Part shown: piece by piece, positions 6,729 to 13,694 of the stretch | How positions within the stretch are numbered: position 1 is the stretch's first letter | Layout of the letters: every line of letters starts with the position of its first letter | DNA from: CAZEFK01 sp964511405 | GTDB lineage: Bacteria; Pseudomonadota; Alphaproteobacteria; Elsterales; Elsteraceae | DNA: 15,267 nt | Assembly (NCBI GenBank): GCA_964511405.1 | Contig: CAZEFK010000175.1 | Location: forward strand, 1-15,267 | Direction of reading: 5' to 3' | Notes under the pieces: generated by a model | Told to the model about the DNA's origin: nothing | What the model saw: the letters and a program-made list of their open reading frames with translations, nothing else | Databases searched by the model: none | Translations under genes and position numbers: made by a program

Positions 6729-6735
6729 CTCCCCT
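6729..6735 (-). promoter_or_regulatory. Shine-Dalgarno that fixes the infC start at ATA
   Basis: AGGGGAG on the minus strand, 6 bases before the ATA at 6722-6720. It sits in the 44-base thrS-infC gap. Its ideal spacing to an ATA codon, and the absence of a conventional start codon nearby in frame, is the main evidence for the non-canonical start. Confidence 0.75.
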
Positions 6736-6766
6736 GATGGTTGCTCTGGGTCGCCGTCCCGGGCCG

Positions 6767-8680
6767 TCAGGCCGACGGGACGAGGGCTTCGCTCTTAAGT
6801 CTAGGAACCGCTTCGGACAAATCAAGAACCTCTTGTGCATCGCTGCCCAGCCTGCGCAGCGCGACGGTCCGCTGCTCGGCCTCGCGGCGACCGACCACCA
6901 GCATGACCGGCACCTTGGCCAGGCTGTGCTCGCGCACCTTGAGATTGATCTTCTCGTTCCGGGTGTCGACCGACGCCCGCAGCCCCGCCGCCTGCAGCGC
7001 CGCGGCGACCTCGCCGGCATAGGCGTCGGCGTCCGAGACCACAGTCGCCACCACTGCCTGCACCGGCGCCAACCACATCGGCAGCCGCCCCGCATGCTGC
7101 TCGATCAGGATGCCGATGAAGCGCTCCATGCTGCCCAGGATGGCCCGGTGCAGCATGACCGGCCGGTGGCGCTGGCCGTCCTCGCCGATATAGGAAGCGT
7201 CCAGCCGCTCGGGAAGGACGAAGTCGACCTGCAGAGTGCCGCACTGCCAGTCGCGGCCGATGGCGTCGCGCAGCACGAACTCCAGCTTGGGCCCGTAGAA
7301 CGCGCCTTCGCCCGGGTTCATGGTGTAGGGCATGCCGGCCGCCTCGATGGCGTCGCGCAGGGCGGCCTCGGCCTTGTCCCAGATGGCGTCGGTGCCGGCG
7401 CGCTGCACCGGGCGGTCGGAGAACTTGACCGACACGTCGTCGAAGCCGAAGTCGCGGTAGATCGAGCGCAGCAGGTCGCAGAAGGCGATGCTTTCGGCGG
7501 TGATCTGCTCTTCGGTGCAGAAGATGTGGGCGTCGTCCTGGGTGAAGGCGCGCACGCGCATGATGCCGTGCAGGGCACCCGAGGGCTCGTTGCGATGGCA
7601 GGCGCCGAACTCGGCCATGCGCAGCGGCAGGTCGCGGTACGACTTCAGCCCCTGGCGGAAGATCTGGACGTGGCCCGGGCAGTTCATGGGCTTGAGCGCC
7701 AGCACCTTCTCCTCGACCTCGGAGGTGAACATGTTCTCGCGGAACTTGTCCCAGTGGCCCGAAGCCTCCCAGAAGCTGCGGTCGAACAGCTGCGGCGTGC
7801 GCACCTCCGCATAGTCGGCGCGCTCCAGCCGCATGCGCATATAGGCCTCGATGGTGCGGTACAGGGTCCAGCCCTTCGGGTGCCAGAACACCATGCCCGC
7901 GGCTTCTTCCTGCTGATGGAACAGGTCGAGCTCGCGGCCCAGGCGCCGGTGGTCGCGCTTCTCGGCCTCGGCCAGCTGGAACAGGTACTGGTCCAGCTGC
8001 TCCTGGGTCGCCCAGGCGGTGCCGTAGATGCGCTGCAGCTGGGCGTTGCGGGCGTCGCCGCGCCAATAGGCGCCGGCCACCTTCATGAGCTTGAAGGCCT
8101 GGCCCAGCCTGCCGGTCGACGGCAGGTGCGGCCCCGTGCACAGGTCGGTGAACGAGCCCTGCTCATAGAGGCTGATGGCCTTGTCCTCGGCGATCGAGCC
8201 GATCCACTCGGCCTTGTAGCGTTCGCCCTTGGCCTGGAAGAAGCGCACGGCCTCGTCGCGCGGCACTTCGCGCCGCACAATCGGCTCGTCGCGCTTGACG
8301 ATCTCGCGCATGCGCGCCTCGATCCGCTCCAGGTCTTCCGGGGTGAACGGCTCGTCGCGGGCAAAGTCGTAATAGAAGCCGGTCTCGGTGGCGGGACCGA
8401 AGGTCACTTGGGTCCCGGGATACAGCTCCTGCACGGCCTCGGCCATGACATGCGCGGCGTCATGGCGCAGCAGATCCAGGGCCTCCGGCGACTTGGCCGT
8501 GATGATCGCGACCCGGGCATCGCGATCGATCACGGTCGCAAGATCCCGCGGCGCGCCGTCCACGGTGACGGCAAGCGCGGCCTTGGCCAGGCCCGGACCG
8601 ATGGCCGCAGCCAGCTCGGCGCCCGTGACCGGCCGCTCGAAGGCGCGGACGGAGCCGTCGGGAAGTGTGATCGCGACCAT
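6767..8680 (-). CDS. thrS: Threonyl-tRNA synthetase
   Basis: A 637-residue class II synthetase that charges tRNA-Thr in the cytoplasm. Domains in order are TGS (about 1-62), the editing domain with HxxxH (H73, H77) and C181/H185 in DLCTGPHLP, the catalytic core, and an anticodon-binding domain (about 535-637). The zinc ligands C334 (KPMNCPGH), H385 (QDDAHIFC) and H511 (MLHRAILGSMER) fall at the same numbers as in E. coli ThrRS; motif 2 is GACHRNEPSG with R363. Everything needed for aminoacylation and Ser editing is present. The ATG at 8680 (MVAITLPDGS) is chosen because the TGS domain starts there; the frame stays open 341 codons further but those residues are antisense to the next gene. The Shine-Dalgarno is poor. 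infC follows on the same strand. Confidence 0.98.
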   Translation of the reverse strand: MVAITLPDGSVRAFERPVTGAELAAAIGPGLAKAALAVTVDGAPRDLATVIDRDARVAIITAKSPEALDLLRHDAAHVMAEAVQELYPGTQVTFGPATETGFYYDFARDEPFTPEDLERIEARMREIVKRDEPIVRREVPRDEAVRFFQAKGERYKAEWIGSIAEDKAISLYEQGSFTDLCTGPHLPSTGRLGQAFKLMKVAGAYWRGDARNAQLQRIYGTAWATQEQLDQYLFQLAEAEKRDHRRLGRELDLFHQQEEAAGMVFWHPKGWTLYRTIEAYMRMRLERADYAEVRTPQLFDRSFWEASGHWDKFRENMFTSEVEEKVLALKPMNCPGHVQIFRQGLKSYRDLPLRMAEFGACHRNEPSGALHGIMRVRAFTQDDAHIFCTEEQITAESIAFCDLLRSIYRDFGFDDVSVKFSDRPVQRAGTDAIWDKAEAALRDAIEAAGMPYTMNPGEGAFYGPKLEFVLRDAIGRDWQCGTLQVDFVLPERLDASYIGEDGQRHRPVMLHRAILGSMERFIGILIEQHAGRLPMWLAPVQAVVATVVSDADAYAGEVAAALQAAGLRASVDTRNEKINLKVREHSLAKVPVMLVVGRREAEQRTVALRRLGSDAQEVLDLSEAVPRLKSEALVPSA

Positions 8681-8717
8681 GGGCAACCGGCGGAAATGGC
8701 AGATTTTGGGGCCCGGG

Positions 8718-8746
8718 ACCGTGGGAGGAAAACGCCGGGCTGTCAA
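8718..8746 (-). promoter_or_regulatory. Candidate thrS promoter
   Basis: On the minus strand a perfect minus-35 box TTGACA (8746-8741) is followed after 17 bases by CACGGT (8723-8718), 37 bases before the thrS ATG. The minus-10 is weak against TATAAT. The perfect minus-35 and correct spacing make this the best promoter candidate in the window. It directly abuts the tandem repeat at 8747. Confidence 0.4.
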
Positions 8747-8788
8747 GCGTAGCGACGGTGGCGTAGCGACGGTGGCGCGGCGAGGGTG
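8747..8788. repeat. 14-bp tandem repeat, two perfect and one degenerate copy
   Basis: GCGTAGCGACGGTG occurs at 8747-8760 and 8761-8774 without change. A third unit at 8775-8788 (GCGCGGCGAGGGTG) matches at 11 of 14 positions. It lies in the divergent region between thrS and the oxidoreductase gene, immediately upstream of the thrS minus-35 box. Confidence 0.85.
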
Positions 8789-8789
8789 G

Positions 8790-8818
8790 TTCCGATGCGC
8801 GCGGACCTGCTTTAGCGT
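8790..8818 (+). promoter_or_regulatory. Candidate promoter for the oxidoreductase gene
   Basis: TTCCGA (8790-8795) and TAGCGT (8813-8818) have a 17-base spacer. If used, transcription would begin near 8825 and the RNA leader would contain both hairpins at 8830-8855 and 8869-8892. Box matches are partial, so confidence is low. Confidence 0.22.
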
Positions 8819-8829
8819 GAGCCGGTCAA

Positions 8830-8855
8830 CGGGGAGCCCGATAGCGGGCTCCCCG
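8830..8855 (+). other. Perfect 11-bp hairpin (leader or terminator-like)
   Basis: CGGGGAGCCCG (8830-8840) pairs perfectly with CGGGCTCCCCG (8845-8855) around an ATAG loop. It looks like the stem of an intrinsic terminator but has no T-run after it on either strand. No gene ends nearby; it lies between divergent thrS and the oxidoreductase gene. Confidence 0.7.
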
Positions 8856-8868
8856 CATCGTTGATGGA

Positions 8869-8892
8869 AGGAAATGCGCAGGCGCATTTCCT
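8869..8892 (+). other. Perfect 11-bp inverted repeat abutting the ribosome binding site
   Basis: AGGAAATGCGC (8869-8879) and GCGCATTTCCT (8882-8892) are perfect complements with only AG between them, so a real RNA stem would open to about 10 bp with a 4-base loop. It ends one base before the GGGGAGGG Shine-Dalgarno (8893-8900) of the oxidoreductase gene. It may act in translation control, RNA stability or as a protein-binding palindrome. Confidence 0.75.
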
Positions 8893-8905
8893 GGGGAGGG
8901 CGGCA

Positions 8906-9931
8906 GTGGCACGCATGCGGGTTGCGGTCATCGGCCTGGGCATGGCGTCGGCGCCCCATGCCCAGAGCCTGAAGGATCTGGCCGACCGGGTCGAGGTCGC
9001 CTATGGCTACAGCCGGACCGAGGCGCGCGCTCGCGCCTTCGGCGACCGCTTCGGCGTTCCGGTCACCACCGACCTCGACGCCATCATTGCCGACCGCTCG
9101 GTCCAGGCCGTCCTGATCCTGACCCCGCCGGCCAGCCACCTGGACCTGGTCGAGCGCTTCGCCGCGGCCGGCAAGCACATCCTGCTGGAGAAGCCGGTCG
9201 AGCTGACCCTGGAGCGGGCGACCCGGCTGGTCGAGACCGCCGAACGCGCCGGCGTCACCCTGGGCCTGGTGCTGCAGCTGCGCTTCGGCGCCGAGGTCGT
9301 GGCGCTGCGCCAGCGCTTGGCCGAAGGCGCGCTCGGCAGCCTGGCCGCGGTGTCGCTGGCGGTGCCGTGGTGGCGGCCGCAGAGCTATTACGACGAGCCC
9401 GGCCGCGGCACCCTGGCGCGCGACGGCGGCGGCGTGCTGATCACCCAGGCGATCCACCCGCTTGATCTGATGATCGACCTGGCCGGGCCGGTGCGACGGG
9501 TGACGGCGCTCACCGCCACCACCGGCCTGCACCGCATGGAAACCGAGGACTTCTGCGCCGCCGGCCTGGAATTCGACAGCGGCGCGGTCGGCTCGCTGGT
9601 CGCGACCACGGCGCACTATCCCGGCGCCAGCGAGCGGCTGGACCTGATCGGCACCGCCGGCACCGCCAGCCTGGCGCGCGGCACCGTCACCATCGAGCGC
9701 CACGACGGCGGCCGCGAGACCATCGGCGCGCCCGCCTCAGGCGGCGCCGGCGCCGACCCCATGGCGTTCCGGCATGACAGCCATCGCGCGCTGATCGCCG
9801 ACTTTCTGGACGCCATCGAGCAGCGTCGGCCGCCCCGCATCAGCGGCCGCGAGGCCCTGAAGGTGCACCGCCTGATCGAGGCCCTGCTGGCATCGTCGCG
9901 CGAGGGCCGGGCGGTCACGCTGCCGGGCTGA
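8906..9931 (+). CDS. Gfo/Idh/MocA family NAD(P)-dependent oxidoreductase
   Basis: A 341-residue oxidoreductase. The N-terminal Rossmann fold opens with MRVAVIGLGMAS (4-15), and the family EKP motif lies in ILLEKPVEL (E95, K96, P97). The substrate domain has GGGVLITQAIHPLDLM, where H184 is the expected catalytic histidine and D187 supports it. The C-terminal DSHRALIADFLDAI and PPRISGREALKVHRLIEA blocks are typical of the family. The substrate, probably a sugar, inositol or amino sugar derivative, is not readable. I chose GTG at 8906 because GGGGAGGG (8893-8900) lies 5 bases before it; ATG at 8915 is the alternative. Its 3' end overlaps the convergent GT9 gene by 17 bases. The neighbouring glycosyltransferases make a sugar-nucleotide role plausible but unproven. 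Confidence 0.92.
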   Translation: MARMRVAVIGLGMASAPHAQSLKDLADRVEVAYGYSRTEARARAFGDRFGVPVTTDLDAIIADRSVQAVLILTPPASHLDLVERFAAAGKHILLEKPVELTLERATRLVETAERAGVTLGLVLQLRFGAEVVALRQRLAEGALGSLAAVSLAVPWWRPQSYYDEPGRGTLARDGGGVLITQAIHPLDLMIDLAGPVRRVTALTATTGLHRMETEDFCAAGLEFDSGAVGSLVATTAHYPGASERLDLIGTAGTASLARGTVTIERHDGGRETIGAPASGGAGADPMAFRHDSHRALIADFLDAIEQRRPPRISGREALKVHRLIEALLASSREGRAVTLPG

Positions 9932-10862
9932 CCGACGGCACGATCGACAGAACGGCGTCCAGCACCCGGGCGGCCGGCAGGTCGGCCAGGCGCGGCTCGC
10001 GCAGGATCCGCACGCGATCGCCGCGCGGCGCGCACAGCGCCGGGTCGGAGTCGGCCGAGAACAGCACCAGGGCCGGCGCCCCGGCCACAGCAAGCACATG
10101 CATCGGCCCGGTGTCGTTGCCGACCGCGACTGATGCGGCGCGGCCGAGCCGCACCAGGTCGGCGAGGTCGGTGCGGCCGGCCAGGTCGACGCTGCCGGGC
10201 ACGGCCGCCGCCAGGCGCGCCGTCAGCTCGGCCTCGGCCGTCCCGCCCAGCCACACCGGCGTCAGGCCCCGGTTGGCCAGGCCCGTTGCCAGCGCCGCGA
10301 AATGCGGCCAGCGCTTGGCCGGCCGGTGCGCCGAGCCGCCCGGCACCAGGAGCGCGAAGGGCGGCGCCACCGGCAGCGACCCGTCCGGGACCCAGCCGAG
10401 GTCGGGCGGCGGCACCGCGGCGATGCCGGCGAACCACAGCTGGCCGACCTGGCGCTCCAGCGTGTGCAGGCGGTCGCGGTCGGGGTCGGCGTCGGGATGC
10501 GAGGCCCCCCGGGCGATGCCCGACCATTCCGGCCGGGCGCGGCGCGGGAACAGGCGCAGGTAGCGCGAACTCCGGCGCGAGGTCTGCAGGTCGTAGACGC
10601 GGGCATAGCCGCCGCCGCGTAGGTGCGCCGCCAGCCGGCGCTGGCCCGCGAGATCCCACCAGGCGGCCCGGGGATCGACCTCGACCCGGTCGAACCACGG
10701 GCTGGCGGCCAGGAAGCCGGCAAACGGCCGGGTGGTCAGCAGGGTCACCGGACTCGCCGCATGATGGCGCCGGATCGCCGCGAACGGCCCGGTCGCCTGC
10801 ACCACGTCGCCCAGGGCGCCCAGCTTGATGACCAGGATTGGCGGACCGGACAGGGCCGTCAT
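9915..10862 (-). CDS. Family 9 glycosyltransferase (heptosyltransferase-like)
   Basis: A 315-residue GT-B fold enzyme of the ADP-heptose:LPS heptosyltransferase family. The N-terminal signature is ILVIKLGALGDVVQATG (9-25). The middle has LLVPGGSAHRPAKRWP, with K183 at the place where GT9 enzymes contact the nucleotide sugar. The C-terminal half has VAVGNDTGPMHVLAVAG (245-261) with D250, G252, P253 and H255, the GT9 hallmark. It probably adds a sugar to LPS core or another envelope glycan at the cytoplasmic face of the inner membrane. The start ATG at 10862 follows a TAG in the same frame, so no longer form is possible; a micro-ORF (10886-10863) links it to the GT4 gene upstream. It overlaps the convergent oxidoreductase gene by 17 bases. 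Confidence 0.92.
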   Translation of the reverse strand: MTALSGPPILVIKLGALGDVVQATGPFAAIRRHHAASPVTLLTTRPFAGFLAASPWFDRVEVDPRAAWWDLAGQRRLAAHLRGGGYARVYDLQTSRRSSRYLRLFPRRARPEWSGIARGASHPDADPDRDRLHTLERQVGQLWFAGIAAVPPPDLGWVPDGSLPVAPPFALLVPGGSAHRPAKRWPHFAALATGLANRGLTPVWLGGTAEAELTARLAAAVPGSVDLAGRTDLADLVRLGRAASVAVGNDTGPMHVLAVAGAPALVLFSADSDPALCAPRGDRVRILREPRLADLPAARVLDAVLSIVPSVSPAA

Positions 10863-10886
10863 CTACAGGCCGGCGCCGGCGCCCAT
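10863..10886 (-). CDS. Seven-residue micro-ORF bridging GT4 and GT9 genes (coupling element)
   Basis: On the minus strand the GT4 stop reads TGATG, giving an ATG that opens MGAGAGL and then a TAG directly followed by the GT9 ATG (TAGATG). The micro-ORF fills the gap exactly. A strong Shine-Dalgarno for GT9 is not seen, so reinitiation through this short frame is a plausible coupling route. It may also be chance; the peptide itself need have no function. Confidence 0.3.
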   Translation of the reverse strand: MGAGAGL

Positions 10887-12067
10887 CACCCCACCTCGGC
10901 CATCAGCTCGGCATAGACGCCGAGGGTCGCCGCGCACATGCGGTCGATCGTGAAGTTGGCGTCGATGTGGGCGCGGGCGCGCAGGCCCAGGGCGTGGCGC
11001 TCGGCTGTCCCGAGCGTCAGGGCGGCGTCGATGGCGGCGGCCAGGGCGTCCGCATTGCGCGGCTGGAACAGCCAGCCGGTGCGCTGGTCGACCACGGTCT
11101 CGCGGGCGCCGCCATGGTCGGCGGCGACCACCGGCCGGCCCATGGCGCTGGCTTCGGCGGCGACCCGGCCGAAGGCCTCGGGGTCGGTCGAGGCCGACAC
11201 CACCACGTCGGCCAGCATGTAGGCGGCCGGCATGTCGCGGCAGGTGCCGACGAAGCGGACCTGCCCGGCGAGGCCGGTCTGGGCGATCATCACCTCCAGC
11301 TCGCGGCGGAAGCGCGGGCGGGCCTGGTCGTCGCCGACGAACAGGCAGACCAGGTCCCGGCGGCCGAGCCGGGCCAAGGCCTCGATCAGCAGCGCATGGC
11401 CCTTCCAGCGCGTGATCCGGCCCGGCAGCAGCACGACCGGGACGCCGTCGGGCAGCCGCCACGTCTGCGACAGCGCCGCCAGGCGCGGCGGGCCGACCGC
11501 GGCGGGATCGAAATGCACGAGGTCGACGCCGCGCGGAATCACGACCAGCCGGTCATCGCCGACGCCGTAGCGCTCGCGCACATGCTCGGCGATGAAGGCC
11601 GAGTTGGCGATCACACGGTCGCCGCGGGCCATCACGGAATTGTACCAGCGCTTGAACCGGTTCTGGGCGTTGTAGGTGCCGTGGTAGGTGGTCACGAACG
11701 GCCGGCCGGTGTCGCGCGCGGCCAGCAGGGCGCTCCAGGCCGGCGCCCGGCTGCGGGCATGGACGATATCGACGCCATGGGCCTGGATCAGGTCGGCCAG
11801 CACCTTGCGGTTGCGCCAGATCCGCCACGGGCTCTTGCTGTCCAGCGGCAGGACGACATGCTCGGCGCCGGTGCGGTCGAGCTCGCGGACCATCGGCCCG
11901 CCGGCCGACGCCACCAGCGCGCGGGCGCCGGCCCGGCCGAGCGCTGCGGCCACGTCCACGGTGGTCCGCTCGACCCCGCCGCTCGACAGGGCCGGCAGCA
12001 CCTGCAGCACCGTGACGGGACGGTCCGCGGAATCGACCTCGTGCTGCCTCACCGATGCCGGCATCAT
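10886..12067 (-). CDS. Family 4 glycosyltransferase
   Basis: A 393-residue GT-B glycosyltransferase. The N-terminal domain has VLQVLPALSSGGVERTTVD (20-38), the typical acceptor-side glycine-rich loop, then HARSRAPAW and TTYHGTYN. The C-terminal domain has VVIPRGVDLVHFD, the donor-binding LLPGRITRWKGH (R217, K222), and the EX7E motif with E297 (EAFGRV) and E305 (AAEASAMGRP). There is no TM segment; it likely works on envelope glycan at the inner membrane. The ATG at 12067 is preceded by GGAGGG (12087-12082) at a rather long distance; a second ATG follows directly at 12064. The frame extends upstream to 12142 but that part overlaps the divergent hydrolase gene and looks random. GT9 lies downstream, linked by a micro-ORF. 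Confidence 0.92.
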   Translation of the reverse strand: MMPASVRQHEVDSADRPVTVLQVLPALSSGGVERTTVDVAAALGRAGARALVASAGGPMVRELDRTGAEHVVLPLDSKSPWRIWRNRKVLADLIQAHGVDIVHARSRAPAWSALLAARDTGRPFVTTYHGTYNAQNRFKRWYNSVMARGDRVIANSAFIAEHVRERYGVGDDRLVVIPRGVDLVHFDPAAVGPPRLAALSQTWRLPDGVPVVLLPGRITRWKGHALLIEALARLGRRDLVCLFVGDDQARPRFRRELEVMIAQTGLAGQVRFVGTCRDMPAAYMLADVVVSASTDPEAFGRVAAEASAMGRPVVAADHGGARETVVDQRTGWLFQPRNADALAAAIDAALTLGTAERHALGLRARAHIDANFTIDRMCAATLGVYAELMAEVG

Positions 12068-12114
12068 GGTCAGGCTGACGTCCCTCCGAATCGTGCCATG
12101 GGAGCGAGGCCGCC

Positions 12115-12885
12115 TTGTCCGACAGCGCCGAGCCGACCGCAACCATTTTTCTGACCGATACCCCGATCGCCTATGACCGCGAGCGCGGCGCCGGCCCGGG
12201 CATCCTGTTCCTGCCGGGCCTCAGGTCGGATCGTCGCGGCCTCAAGGCCACCTACCTCAAGACCTGGGCGGTGGCGCGCGGCCGCGCGTTCCTGGCCATC
12301 GACCATTTCGGCCACGGCGCCTCCGGCGGCCGGTTCGAGGACGGCACGATCAGCCGCTGGTGGGCCGACGCCGTCGCGGTCCTGGACCGCCTGGCCGCCG
12401 GGCCGCAGATCCTGGTCGGGTCGAGCATGGGCGCCTGGCTGGCGCTGCTGGTGGCGCTGACCCGGCCGGACCGCGTCGCCGGCCTGCTGACCGTGGCCGC
12501 GGCCCCCGATTTCACCGAGGATCTGGTGCGGGCGCGCCTGAACGAAGCGCAGCGCGCCGAGCTGGAGCGCGACGGCGTGATCCGGGTGCTGTCGGACTAT
12601 GGCGAGCCGATGGCGTTCTCGGCCGCGCTGATCGACGACGGCGCCCGCAACCTGCTGCTGCGCGCGCCGATCGCGTATGACGGTCCCGTCCGGCTGCTCC
12701 ACGGCATGGCCGACCCCGGCGTGCCCTATCGGACCAGCCTCAGGGTCGCCGAGCTGCTGACCGGCCGCGACGTCCGGGTCACGCTGGTCAAGGACGGCGA
12801 CCACCGCCTGTCCCGGCCCGCGGACATGGTGCTGCTGGGTCAGCTGCTGGACGAGGTGAGCAGCGCCGCCAATCCCTCGCGATAG
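12115..12885 (+). CDS. Alpha/beta hydrolase, ABHD10-like, TTG start
   Basis: A 256-residue serine hydrolase. The oxyanion-side block is ILFLPGLRSDRRGLKA (30-45), then AIDHFGHGASGG (61-72). The nucleophile elbow is GSSMG (S104), the acid is probably D200 in LLHGMADPGVPY, and the histidine is H230 in KDGDHRLS. The overall pattern resembles ABHD10-type esterases/thioesterases found in mitochondria and alphaproteobacteria. There is no signal peptide, so it is cytoplasmic. The start is TTG at 12115: no ATG or GTG lies in frame nearby, and a GGAG/GAGG purine stretch lies just upstream. It is divergent from the GT4 gene (47 bases between starts). Its last 46 bases overlap the convergent epimerase gene antisense. 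Confidence 0.88.
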   Translation: MSDSAEPTATIFLTDTPIAYDRERGAGPGILFLPGLRSDRRGLKATYLKTWAVARGRAFLAIDHFGHGASGGRFEDGTISRWWADAVAVLDRLAAGPQILVGSSMGAWLALLVALTRPDRVAGLLTVAAAPDFTEDLVRARLNEAQRAELERDGVIRVLSDYGEPMAFSAALIDDGARNLLLRAPIAYDGPVRLLHGMADPGVPYRTSLRVAELLTGRDVRVTLVKDGDHRLSRPADMVLLGQLLDEVSSAANPSR

Positions 12886-13694
12886 GTCGGATAGGCCAGC
12901 CGCACGCCCAGCTCGTCCTTGATTCGCCGGTTCACCACGCGCTTGTTCTCCTGATAGAAGCTGAGCGCCATCGGCGACAGCCCGGCGGCCGCGATCGGCA
13001 CCTCAGGCGGCGGTTCGACCCCGAGCAGCCGGCAGGCATGGAGGACGACGTCCTGGGGCGGCGCCGGCTCGTCATCGGCGAGATTGTAGGCCGCCCCGGG
13101 GTTCGGCCGGGCGATCGACGCCGCCAGCACGCTGGCCACATCCTCGACATGGATCCGGCTGAACAGCTGGCCCGGCTTGACCGCGCGGTGGGCGCGCCCG
13201 GCGCGGACGCTATCGAGCGGGCTGCGCCCGGGCCCATAGATGCCGGCCAGGCGGAAGCGATGCAGCGGCAGCCCGAGCGCCGCCCAGCCGGTTTCGGCCG
13301 CGACCCGGCGCCGACCGCGCTCGCCGGTCGGGGTCAGGGCGTCGGTCTCGGTCACCGGCGCGCCGCCGCGGTCGCCATAGACGCCGGTGGTCGACAGGTA
13401 GCCGACCCAGGCCGGGGCCAGCCGCGCGAGATCGTCGCGATGGCGGTCGAGCACCGGATCGCCCTCATCATCGGGGGGGATCGAGCTTAGGATGTGCGTC
13501 GCCTGGGCCAGCCGCTCGACCGGCACCGGATGGTCGCGGTCGAAGCGGACCGCCGCGACCTCGGCCATCGGCCAGCGACCGGGGTCGCGGCCGGTGCCGG
13601 TGACCCGCCAGCCGCGGGCGAGCAGCCGGCGGGCCAGCGCCTGGGCGCAATAGCCGAACCCGAAGCAGAACAGATGGGGAGGAGACGAATCCAT
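12840..13694 (-). CDS. NAD(P)-binding epimerase/SDR family protein (YeeZ-like)
   Basis: A 284-residue Rossmann protein of the NAD-dependent epimerase/dehydratase group. The dinucleotide loop is LFCFGFGYCAQALARRLL (8-25). After the strand ILSSIPP it has GYLSTTGVYGDRGGAPV (98-113), RLAGIYGPGRSPLD (148-161) and the SRIHVEDVASVLAAS block (179-193), as in YeeZ-type proteins. The tyrosine Y106 is not followed by the usual YxxxK lysine (G110 instead), which is common in this atypical branch, so ordinary SDR catalysis is doubtful. The ATG at 13694 is chosen because the Rossmann strand begins right after it; the frame is open upstream but runs antisense to the TPR gene. Its 3' end overlaps the hydrolase gene by 46 bases. 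Confidence 0.87.
   Translation of the reverse strand: MDSSPPHLFCFGFGYCAQALARRLLARGWRVTGTGRDPGRWPMAEVAAVRFDRDHPVPVERLAQATHILSSIPPDDEGDPVLDRHRDDLARLAPAWVGYLSTTGVYGDRGGAPVTETDALTPTGERGRRRVAAETGWAALGLPLHRFRLAGIYGPGRSPLDSVRAGRAHRAVKPGQLFSRIHVEDVASVLAASIARPNPGAAYNLADDEPAPPQDVVLHACRLLGVEPPPEVPIAAAGLSPMALSFYQENKRVVNRRIKDELGVRLAYPTYREGLAALLTSSSS

Noticed and set aside
6710..8752. A 680-codon open frame on the plus strand covering thrS
   Set aside because: It is the antisense shadow of a clear thrS; its translation is rich in Arg, Gly, Ala, Gln and His with no domain, as expected when GC-rich codons are read on the opposite strand.
8830..8855. Intrinsic transcription terminator
   Set aside because: The stem is terminator-like but there is no T-run on either strand and no gene ends into it, so I listed it as a leader hairpin instead.
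8681..8905. T-box or other known riboswitch upstream of thrS
   Set aside because: The likely thrS leader is only about 30 bases, too short for a T-box, and no specifier or antiterminator elements are seen.
8681..9703. A 341-codon N-terminal extension of ThrRS
   Set aside because: The extension is antisense to the Gfo/Idh oxidoreductase and crosses the promoter and hairpin region; the ThrRS zinc and editing residues match E. coli numbering only with the start at 8680.
10838..12154. A 438-codon plus-strand frame opposite the GT4 gene
   Set aside because: GT4 carries EX7E and donor-site motifs on the minus strand; the plus-strand frame is a composition artefact.
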